Source of the DNA: Anaerolinea sp. | Lineage (GTDB): Bacteria; Chloroflexota; Anaerolineae; Anaerolineales; Anaerolineaceae | Reading direction: 5' to 3' | Length of the DNA: 10,974 nucleotides | Assembly (NCBI GenBank): GCA_029975965.1 | Contig: JARKOV010000097.1 | Coordinates: forward strand, 1 to 10,974 | Part shown: in pieces, positions 5,887 through 10,974 of the stretch | Numbering within the stretch: position 1 is the first letter of the stretch | How the letters are laid out: each line of letters begins with the position of its first letter | Notes under the pieces: model-generated | Database searches by the model: none | Seen by the model: only the letters and a program-made list of their open reading frames with translations | What the model was told of the DNA's origin: nothing | Position numbers and translations under genes: made by a program

Positions 5887-7302
5887 TCATCCACCCTTCC
5901 TGGACCTGGGTCTTCTACCTTCGCCGGGGGCCACGTAGGCCGGGGCGAGGATGCCGAAGAAGGTGCACAGCCGCGAGTCGAGCATGCGGCTGCGGATGCG
6001 CGGGTCGAGGTCGTCCAGCCGGCTGGCGGTGGTGATCACCGTGGGTAACTCGGCGGTGTAGCGGTGGTTGAAAATCTGGTAAAGCTTTTCGCGCGCCCAC
6101 GGTGAAGCGGTCTGGGTGCCCAGGTCGTCCAGGATCAGCAAGCTCGCCGAGCGCACTTCCTCGAAGATCTCGTCATAACTGACCGTGCTGTTGGGGCTGA
6201 AGGTCGAGCGCAGGTGATCGAGCAGGTCTGGCACGACCACGAAAATGGGCGGCTGGCCCAGGCTGGCGCGGTAATTGCCAATGGCGGCCGCCAGGTGGGT
6301 TTTCCCGCAGCCGTAGGTGCCCGAGAGCACCAGCCAGCCGCGCGGGCGCTCGGCGTATTCTTGCGCCTTGCGAAAAGCCTTCTCCAGGTTGTCGCTTTCC
6401 TCAGCGGTCAGTTTTTCGCGCTCGCGCAGGTTGAAGCTGCCAAAGGTCATCCGGCCGTAGAGCGGCAGGGCCGAGAGGCGCGGCTGGGTTGTATCCACCA
6501 ACGGCTGGCGGTAATCCTGAGCGTTGATCTTCACCATCGTCACCAGCTCGGGGTCGCGCAGCCGCGACTGCACCCTCCCCTCGATCTCCTCCAGCGGCTG
6601 GTTGCTCGTCACCACCGTGGGCAAGCGGTTGACGTAGCGGTAGTTGAAGATCTGGTACAGCTTTTCCTGCGCCCAGGAGGTGGCGTTTTGCGTGCCCAGG
6701 TCGTCCATCACCAGCAGGTTGATGTTGCGAATTTCCTCGAAGCGGGTCTCGAAATTCTCATCGGTCGAGCCGTAGGCGTAGCGCAGCCAGTCGAGCAGGT
6801 CGGGGACGGTGAGGAACAGGGTCGGCACGCCCATCGACACCGCGAAGTTAGCGATCGCCGCCGCCAGGTGGGTCTTGCCCACGCCATAGCTGCCCGCCAG
6901 CATCAGCCAGCCCGAGAGCGTGCGGGCGTAAGCCTGCGCCTGGTTGAAGGCATTTTGGAGCGAGCTGACCTGGTCGTCGCCCAACCCGGTGCGCCCCTGC
7001 ACCTTGAAGGTCTCGAAGGTCATTTCCTCGAACGCCGAAAGGTTGCTCAAACGGTAGACGCGCTGGTAAGCCGCCTGGGCCACTTCTTGGGCGCGGCATT
7101 CGCAGATTTCCACCTTGCCGAAGTCCGGGTGATCCACGGGCAGGTCACGGCGCACGAAACCCACCCCGGCGCAAATCGGGCAGTCGGGGTCTCCGCGCAT
7201 GGTGATGGATTTCGCCGGGTCAGTGCTCGATGAAGTCGGCGAATTCTCCTTCGACATACTTGCGGCGATCCTTCGCAGTGTCTCGTCGATCGGATTCGTC
7301 AC
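5887..7302 (-). CDS. Helicase-loader-like ATPase with two tandem DnaC/DnaI-type AAA+ modules
   Basis: The protein has 471 residues, about twice the length of DnaC or DnaI. A Ser/Thr-rich start is followed by a cysteine cluster, C41-x2-C44 and C67-x-C69, as in the zinc-binding N-terminus of DnaI. Module 1 has Walker A GSYGVGKT (137-144), Walker B LLVMDD (196-201), sensor TSN (232-234) and arginines at 243-249. Module 2 repeats all this: GTYGCGKT (328-335), LLILDD (388-393), sensor-region ITT (423-425) and arginines at 435-439. Both begin with MTFxxF (94 and 285). The repeat period is about 191 residues, and 16 of 20 residues match around the Walker A motif. Both ATP sites look intact. The GTG start at 7302 has AGGAGG 6 nt upstream, and the gene overlaps the DnaD-like gene by 83 nt. 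It probably loads the DnaB helicase encoded two genes upstream. An IstB-like transposon ATPase is unlikely, since no transposase is present. Confidence 0.88.
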   Translation of the reverse strand: MTNPIDETLRRIAASMSKENSPTSSSTDPAKSITMRGDPDCPICAGVGFVRRDLPVDHPDFGKVEICECRAQEVAQAAYQRVYRLSNLSAFEEMTFETFKVQGRTGLGDDQVSSLQNAFNQAQAYARTLSGWLMLAGSYGVGKTHLAAAIANFAVSMGVPTLFLTVPDLLDWLRYAYGSTDENFETRFEEIRNINLLVMDDLGTQNATSWAQEKLYQIFNYRYVNRLPTVVTSNQPLEEIEGRVQSRLRDPELVTMVKINAQDYRQPLVDTTQPRLSALPLYGRMTFGSFNLREREKLTAEESDNLEKAFRKAQEYAERPRGWLVLSGTYGCGKTHLAAAIGNYRASLGQPPIFVVVPDLLDHLRSTFSPNSTVSYDEIFEEVRSASLLILDDLGTQTASPWAREKLYQIFNHRYTAELPTVITTASRLDDLDPRIRSRMLDSRLCTFFGILAPAYVAPGEGRRPRSRKGG

Positions 7303-7903
7303 GCCCTTCCTCCTGCCAGGATTTCAAAATAGCTTCGATATACTTCCAGCGGCGGACATTCTTCTCCACCGCGATCTTGAAGGCTTCTTCTACCCAGGTG
7401 GGCGGGTAGGTCTTCTCCGCCTCTTGCAGCATCTCGCCGATCAGCGGGGTGAGCGGGCCGACGTTCTGCTCGTAGAGGCGGAAAATGTTCGGCCGCTCCA
7501 CCTCGAGGGTCACGCCGGGTCGGGGTTCCTCGCCCGGCTGCCACTCGCCGCGCTGGACGGCCTGCACGGCAGCCCGCCCGCGCGGGCTGTTGAGGAAGTA
7601 ATACGCCTCACCGGGCTCGCCCGGCGGGGGCGCCACGCGCAGCAGTGTCCCGCGCTGCACCGCCCGCTCCAGGGCGTCCTCCAGCCCATCCGCCCCGAGG
7701 CTCTTCACCAATCGGGCATCGGCGGCGAAATCTTGCTGCGTCAGGTAGCGCACTTTGCTCTCCATCCGCTCGAGGAACCACAGCGCGTAGAGCGTCACCT
7801 TCAGCTCGCCGAGGTGGTCGATTTCCGGCAGCAGCTCGCTGAAGAATTGCGCCGGGATGCGCGTGAGGCGCGCTTTGCCTGCCGAAAAGCCCGCGAAAGG
7901 CAT
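7220..7903 (-). CDS. DnaD-domain primosomal protein
   Basis: The protein has 227 residues. The N-terminal part (about 5-110) begins with a stretch that places a helix after RIPAQFFSELLPEIDHLGE and reads as a winged-helix, DnaD_N-like fold. The C-terminal part (139-200) is a DnaD/DnaB-II domain: IFRLYEQNVGPLTPLIGEML, then WVEEAFKIAVEKN, then WKYIEAILKSW (186-196). This last is the YxxxIxxxW hallmark that binds DNA in Firmicute DnaD and DnaB. It ends with a short charged tail. Such proteins open or mark the origin or fork and recruit the helicase loader. The start at 7903 shares one base with the dnaB stop (TGATG), with GGGAGG (7913-7918) 9 nt upstream. The frame is open further upstream, but that region lies inside dnaB. 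Its 3' end overlaps the loader gene by 83 nt. Confidence 0.85.
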   Translation of the reverse strand: MPFAGFSAGKARLTRIPAQFFSELLPEIDHLGELKVTLYALWFLERMESKVRYLTQQDFAADARLVKSLGADGLEDALERAVQRGTLLRVAPPPGEPGEAYYFLNSPRGRAAVQAVQRGEWQPGEEPRPGVTLEVERPNIFRLYEQNVGPLTPLIGEMLQEAEKTYPPTWVEEAFKIAVEKNVRRWKYIEAILKSWQEEGRDESDRRDTAKDRRKYVEGEFADFIEH

Positions 7904-9273
7904 CAGCGCCTGCCTCCCGGCGGCGGGGCGGCGTTGTCGAAGCGCGCCAGGTTGTTGAGGAAGACCAGCTCGATGCCCCCGTGGGTGGGGCCGTTGCGGT
8001 GCTTGGCGACGATGATATCCGCCAGGTTCGAGCGCGGGTTGTCCTTGTCCAGCGCATCCGGGCGGTGAATGAACATCACCACGTCCGAGTCCTGCTCCAG
8101 GCTGCCCGACTCGCGCAGGTCGGAGAGCACCGGGATTTTCTCGGAACGCTGCTCGACCGCGCGGCTGAGCTGCGCAGCCGCCAGCACCGGCACGTTCAAC
8201 TCGCGCGCCAGCACCTTCAGGTTGCGCGAGATGTACGAAACCTCTTGCACGCGGTTGTCGTTGCGCGTGTCGCCGCTCATCAACTGCAGGTAGTCCACGA
8301 TGATCAGGTCCAGTTCGTATTCCATGTGCAGGCGGCGGCACTTGGTGCGCAGTTGCAGCGGCGTGATCGCCGGGGTGTCGTCCAGGTAGATATGCGTGTC
8401 GGCCAGCACCTCGATGGCGTGGGTAAACAGCGGCCACTCGTCCTCGGTGAGCTTGCCAGTGCGCAGGCGCTGGGTGTCGATGCCGGTTTCCTGGGCGATC
8501 AGTCGCTGGACGAGCTGTTCGTTGGACATCTCCAGCGAGAACATCGCCACGTGTTTCTTGTAACGCTGCGCCGCGTTCTTGGCGACCGAGAGCATAAAGC
8601 CGGTTTTACCGCTGCCCGGGCGTCCCGCCACGATCAATAGATCCGATTTTTGCATTCCACCCAGCAGCCGGTCGAGGTCAATCAGACCGGTGGGCACCCC
8701 CATGATCTCGTCGGTGCGCTGCGAGAGCTGATCGATGCGGTCGTACACCTCGCTCAACACCTGCTGGATCGGCTGCAGGTCGTGGCGCACACGCCGCTCG
8801 CTGATCGAGAAGATCTTCTTCTCCGCCTCGTCGATGACGGTGTCGATGGTCTCTTTTTGGTTGTAGGCGAGTTGCGCCAGCTCGTTGGCCGCCGCGAGCA
8901 TGCGCCTGCGCAGCGAATGCTCCTCCACCACGTGCCCATACGCCTCCACGTTGAGCGCGGTGGGCGTCTGGTTGATCAGGGTGAGCAGGTAAGCCTGTCC
9001 GCCGACCTCCTCTAACTGGCCCTGCTGCTCGAGGGTCTGCGTCACCGTCAGGTAATCGATCGGCGAGCGCTTTTCGTGCAGGCGGGTGAAGGCTTCCCAG
9101 ATCCAGCGGTTGCGCACGATGTAGAAATCGTCGCCTTTGAGGAACTGTGAGACGGTGAAAAAGGCTTCGGAATCGATCAGCACCGACCCCAACACGGCTT
9201 CTTCAGCCTGCCGGCTATGCGGCGGAGCCTGTACCTCGGAGGCAGCGGTTTCGTCAGGTATGAATTCGCTCAT
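7903..9273 (-). CDS. dnaB: Replicative DNA helicase DnaB
   Basis: The protein has 456 residues, a full-length hexameric 5'-3' replicative helicase. The N-terminal domain (about 17-120) starts with the typical PHSRQAEEAVLGSVLID and would bind primase. The RecA-like motor carries Walker A GRPGSGKT (217-224), catalytic Glu248 in SLEMS, Walker B LIIVD (323-327) with DYLQLM, AAQLSRAVE (366-374), and KHRNGPT (424-430) with the Lys piston and Arg finger. No intein interrupts it. It is the first gene of a dnaB, dnaD-like, loader-like operon, which supports a common role in opening and loading at the origin or at restarted forks. No Shine-Dalgarno is seen before the ATG at 9273; the promoter is so close that the message may be nearly leaderless. 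The Pro/Gly/Arg-rich tail is short. Confidence 0.96.
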   Translation of the reverse strand: MSEFIPDETAASEVQAPPHSRQAEEAVLGSVLIDSEAFFTVSQFLKGDDFYIVRNRWIWEAFTRLHEKRSPIDYLTVTQTLEQQGQLEEVGGQAYLLTLINQTPTALNVEAYGHVVEEHSLRRRMLAAANELAQLAYNQKETIDTVIDEAEKKIFSISERRVRHDLQPIQQVLSEVYDRIDQLSQRTDEIMGVPTGLIDLDRLLGGMQKSDLLIVAGRPGSGKTGFMLSVAKNAAQRYKKHVAMFSLEMSNEQLVQRLIAQETGIDTQRLRTGKLTEDEWPLFTHAIEVLADTHIYLDDTPAITPLQLRTKCRRLHMEYELDLIIVDYLQLMSGDTRNDNRVQEVSYISRNLKVLARELNVPVLAAAQLSRAVEQRSEKIPVLSDLRESGSLEQDSDVVMFIHRPDALDKDNPRSNLADIIVAKHRNGPTHGGIELVFLNNLARFDNAAPPPGGRR

Positions 9274-9294
9274 CGGTGTACACCGATTCTAGCA
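9272..9294 (-). promoter_or_regulatory. Extended -10 promoter and 16-bp palindrome at the dnaB start
   Basis: On the - strand TGC plus TAGAAT (9294 to 9286) is an extended -10 box; TGGAGT about 16 nt upstream is a poor -35. The perfect palindrome ATCGGTGTACACCGAT (9272-9287) overlaps the -10 box, the predicted start site near 9279 and the first base pairs of the ATG. It is well placed to be a repressor operator. Confidence 0.55.
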
Positions 9295-9340
9295 AGAATC
9301 GCCGAAAACTCCATTAGAATTTGACCCCATGAGACGCGAA

Positions 9341-9369
9341 GCGGGACAGCGACAGCGCCGCAGTCCCGC
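9341..9369 (-). terminator. Possible weak terminator after the BFN gene
   Basis: GCGGGAC (9341-9347) pairs with GTCCCGC (9363-9369) around a 15-nt loop, 22 nt past the stop codon of the bifunctional-nuclease gene. No U-tract follows on the - strand, so termination would be partial or factor-dependent. Confidence 0.35.
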
Positions 9370-9391
9370 GAACCTGGCTCCTGCGGGGAGC

Positions 9392-10006
9392 TTACTTCTT
9401 TGGCTTATCCTCGTCTTCCTCGTCCTCCCCGGAGTCGTCTAGCTTGTCGATATCCAGGTTAGAGAGGAAATCCTCAAAAACCGAGAGGCGCTCTTCAGAA
9501 GCGCCCTCACCGCCCGGCTCGCCCTCATCGGCGTGTTCTTCGCTGGGTTGGCTGGGCGCCAGTTGCGTCCCGGTGGGTTTCTGCGCGCGCAGGTCGTCCT
9601 CGGGGGAAACCCCGGCGGCGTCCAGCACATCGCGGGCGACCAAAATGGGCACCCTGGCGCGCACCGCCAGCGCCAGCGCATCCGACGGGCGCGAATCAAT
9701 GTTGATCACCTGGCCGTTCACCTCGACCACCAGGCTCCCGTAGAACACTTCTTCGCGCAGGGCGACCACTTCGACGCGCAGCAGGCGCCCGTTCAGCGCG
9801 GTGAGCACATTCTTCAACAAATCGTGGGTTTGCGGTCGCGCAAGCTCGACTTCCTGGAGCGCAATGGTGATCGACTCGGCTTCGAAGGGGCCAATATAGA
9901 TCGTCAGATAGCGTTCGGCGTTGCTCTCCCGCAGCACGACAATGCGTTGCTGGTTGGTCAGGCTGACCCGCACGCTGTCGATGACCATTTCCACCATTCG
10001 CGACAT
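9392..10006 (-). CDS. Bifunctional nuclease family protein (BFN/DUF151) with acidic tail
   Basis: The protein has 204 residues. Residues 1-135 are a BFN/DUF151 domain with all its conserved blocks: MVEMVIDSVRVS at 4-15, IGPFEAESI at 38-46, RPQTHDLLKNV at 57-67 and IDSRPSDALALAVR at 103-116. Family members in plants and bacteria have reported RNase/DNase activity, but the cellular substrate is unsettled. Residues about 140-204 form a low-complexity acidic tail (EDEEDEDKPKK at the end) that includes a possible short helix, VFEDFLSNLDIDKL. Many bacterial homologues carry a UVR motif here instead. The ATG at 10006 has GGGGAGG about 7 nt upstream. The reading frame continues 31 codons further up, but that part overlaps a leader hairpin and the promoter. 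The gene is upstream of dnaB on the same strand, with a promoter between. Confidence 0.88.
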   Translation of the reverse strand: MSRMVEMVIDSVRVSLTNQQRIVVLRESNAERYLTIYIGPFEAESITIALQEVELARPQTHDLLKNVLTALNGRLLRVEVVALREEVFYGSLVVEVNGQVINIDSRPSDALALAVRARVPILVARDVLDAAGVSPEDDLRAQKPTGTQLAPSQPSEEHADEGEPGGEGASEERLSVFEDFLSNLDIDKLDDSGEDEEDEDKPKK

Positions 10007-10017
10007 ATTACGCCTCC

Positions 10018-10073
10018 CCTTGGAGATCGCAGCCGGTAACCCGATTGGCTTGCTTGATTCCTGCGATCCAAGG
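10018..10073 (-). promoter_or_regulatory. Leader hairpin over the BFN ribosome binding site
   Basis: CCTTGGATCGCAG (10073 to 10061 on the - strand) pairs with CTGCGATCTCCAAGG (10032 to 10018), 13 bp with a 2-nt bulge. An inner AGCC/GGCT pairing is possible. The 3' arm runs directly into the GGGGAGG ribosome site, so folding could limit initiation. This looks like a regulated 5' UTR. Confidence 0.5.
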
Positions 10074-10080
10074 TTCAATA

Positions 10081-10110
10081 ATTCTAACACGCCGGACAAG
10101 ATGAATGCAA
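10081..10110 (-). promoter_or_regulatory. Promoter of the BFN gene
   Basis: On the - strand TGT then TAGAAT (10089 to 10081) is an extended -10 box, and TTGCAT (10110 to 10105) stands 18 nt upstream as a weak -35. Transcription would begin close to 10074, at the edge of the leader hairpin. The arrangement mirrors the dnaB promoter, which uses the same TAGAAT box. Confidence 0.5.
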
Positions 10111-10126
10111 CTCATCCACGTGTGTT

Positions 10127-10157
10127 TTGATATTTTCAGGATTTTTTAAGGTATAAT
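10127..10157 (+). promoter_or_regulatory. Promoter of the response-regulator-like gene
   Basis: TTGATA (10127-10132) and a perfect TATAAT (10152-10157) are separated by 19 nt, slightly long, in an AT-rich stretch. The predicted start is near 10164, leaving a 5' UTR of about 100 nt. It is divergent from the BFN promoter. Confidence 0.6.
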
Positions 10158-10201
10158 TTCTTAAACCTCCACAGGTCATGTACACAAGCAGTCCATAATT
10201 G

Positions 10202-10231
10202 CCAGCCAGCGTGGGGGCGAAGGATGGCTGG
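10202..10231 (+). promoter_or_regulatory. Hairpin in the 5' UTR of the regulator gene
   Basis: CCAGCCA (10202-10208) pairs with TGGCTGG (10225-10231) around a 16-nt purine-rich loop, 34 nt before the ATG. It could be a stability or regulatory element. I do not recognise a known riboswitch class. Confidence 0.35.
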
Positions 10232-10265
10232 TCTGCTGTCAAGAGGTTGTCAACTGCGGTGAGTA

Positions 10266-10940
10266 ATGAAGGCTAGAATATTAGTCATAGAGGGAAAGCG
10301 AGCCGACCGGCCTTCTTTTGTCGCCGGCCTGATGCGCAAAGGATATCAGGTAGAAAGCGTGCCAAACGGCAGCGCCGCGTTGGCGCGATTGGATTCCTAT
10401 AAACCGCACTTAATTGTGATCGATGCCGCGTCGATGCGCACCAGCGGCAAGCGGATTTGCCAGTCGGTGCGCGCGCATGCCACGCAAACCCCGCTGGCGC
10501 TGATCCTCTCTCCCGATCAGGCCAATGTGTATGAGAACGAGTCGGTGGCTGACATTTTGCTCGTTTTGCCCTTCACGCTGCAAAAACTGGTCAACCGCAT
10601 CCGCCCGTTGATGCCCGCCGACAACAAAGACCTGCTACAAGTCGGCCCGATCTACCTCGACCCGGTCCAGCGCTGGGTGCGCGTCGCGGGTCGCCAGTCC
10701 AGCCTCACCCCACGGCTGGTCACCCTGCTGCGCCTGCTGATGGAACACCCGGGCGAGGTGATCGAGCGAGAATCGCTTTTTCGCCAGGCCTGGGACACCG
10801 CCTACACCGAAGACACCCGCACCCTGGATGTGCACATCAGCTGGCTGCGCCGCGCCGTGGAAGTCGATTTTCGCAATCCGAAGCTGATCAAAACGATTCG
10901 TGGGGTCGGTTACCGCCTTGACCCCGATGAGCCGATCTAA
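10266..10940 (+). CDS. OmpR/PhoB-type response regulator with degenerate receiver
   Basis: The protein has 224 residues. Residues 1-115 fold as a receiver: ILVIEGKR at 5-12, HLIVIDAAS at 48-56 with the acceptor Asp53, and LPFTLQKLVNRIR at 101-113. Residues about 124-222 are a winged-helix effector domain, with LTPRLVTLLRLLMEHPGEVI, a recognition helix in TRTLDVHISWLRRAVE and IKTIRGVGYRL. It should bind DNA as a dimer. The receiver is unusual: the acidic pair before K11 is Glu9-Gly10 instead of Asp-Asp/Glu-Asp, and the invariant Lys of the KPF motif is Leu101. Phosphorylation, if any, would be weak. The ATG at 10266 is preceded by GCGGTGAG, a weak ribosome site. No kinase gene is visible before the window ends 34 nt later; one could lie just beyond. 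Confidence 0.88.
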   Translation: MKARILVIEGKRADRPSFVAGLMRKGYQVESVPNGSAALARLDSYKPHLIVIDAASMRTSGKRICQSVRAHATQTPLALILSPDQANVYENESVADILLVLPFTLQKLVNRIRPLMPADNKDLLQVGPIYLDPVQRWVRVAGRQSSLTPRLVTLLRLLMEHPGEVIERESLFRQAWDTAYTEDTRTLDVHISWLRRAVEVDFRNPKLIKTIRGVGYRLDPDEPI

Positions 10941-10960
10941 CCTTCTTAAAGACACAAGCG

Positions 10961-10974
10961 GCGGCCGCGGCCGC
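10961..10974. other. Two overlapping NotI sites at the window end
   Basis: The terminal 14 bases form a perfect palindrome made of GCGGCCGC at 10961-10968 and again at 10967-10974. It could be cloning linker at the end of an insert or the first part of a GC-rich terminator hairpin for the regulator gene. The cut-off edge does not let me decide. Confidence 0.5.

Noticed and set aside
6214..7233. + strand open frame of 339 codons opposite the loader gene
   Set aside because: It is antisense to a gene with two full AAA+ motif sets and is composed of His/Gln/Val-rich shadow sequence.
5887..7302. IstB-type transposon ATPase
   Set aside because: The AAA+ family overlaps with IstB, but there is no transposase, no terminal inverted repeats, and the gene is coupled to dnaB and a DnaD-like gene.
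7904..8437. N-terminal extension of the DnaD-like gene into dnaB
   Set aside because: The extra residues are an out-of-frame reading of the DnaB motor domain; the ATG at 7903 with GGGAGG and the TGATG junction is the natural start.

Overview
The window is a dense, GC-rich bacterial segment whose gene content best fits a Chloroflexota (Anaerolineae-like) chromosome. That is an inference from the protein style: a DnaD-type primosomal protein, a bifunctional-nuclease protein with an acidic tail, and a cobalamin importer under an adenosylcobalamin-type riboswitch. No rRNA or other phylogenetic marker is present to fix the taxon. I see no insertion sequence, integrase, CRISPR array, tRNA or rRNA. 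Both edges cut through the locus: the first gene lacks its 5' end, and the last bases are two overlapping NotI sites that may be cloning sequence.

Left part (1-1190, + strand): the C-terminal half of an MFS transporter, then an OsmC-family thiol peroxidase-like protein. A perfect 34-nt palindrome then separates it from the convergent genes that follow. Next on the - strand (1215-2264) is a two-gene unit: a conserved small protein of unknown function whose stop codon directly abuts the start of a NodB-type polysaccharide deacetylase. The small gene is preceded by a tandemly duplicated Shine-Dalgarno segment.

Middle part (2345-5880, - strand): a cobalamin uptake operon read as promoter, riboswitch, 7-codon leader ORF, hairpins, btuF-like lipoprotein, btuC-like permease, btuD-like ATPase, terminator. 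Its two internal gaps are wide (135 and 158 nt). One holds a hairpin and the other an inverted array of 7-bp repeats. The promoter (TTGACG, 17-nt spacer, TACAAT) lies just beyond the end of the upstream replication genes.

Right part (5887-10006, - strand): a replication-restart or initiation cassette. The dnaB replicative helicase is followed by a DnaD-domain protein (1-nt overlap) and then a DnaC/DnaI-type helicase loader (83-nt overlap). The loader is the most striking protein here: an N-terminal cysteine cluster followed by two complete, closely similar AAA+ modules in one chain. dnaB has its own extended -10 promoter with a 16-bp palindrome lying between the -10 box and the start codon, which predicts an almost leaderless message. 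Upstream lies a bifunctional-nuclease (BFN/DUF151) gene with a hairpin over its ribosome binding site.

At the right edge, divergent from the BFN gene, is an OmpR/PhoB-type regulator whose receiver keeps the phospho-acceptor Asp but has lost the acidic-pocket pair and the conserved Lys, so it may not work by ordinary phosphorylation. The best candidate for something new is the duplicated AAA+ helicase loader in its dnaB-dnaD operon, followed by the layered leader of the cobalamin operon.
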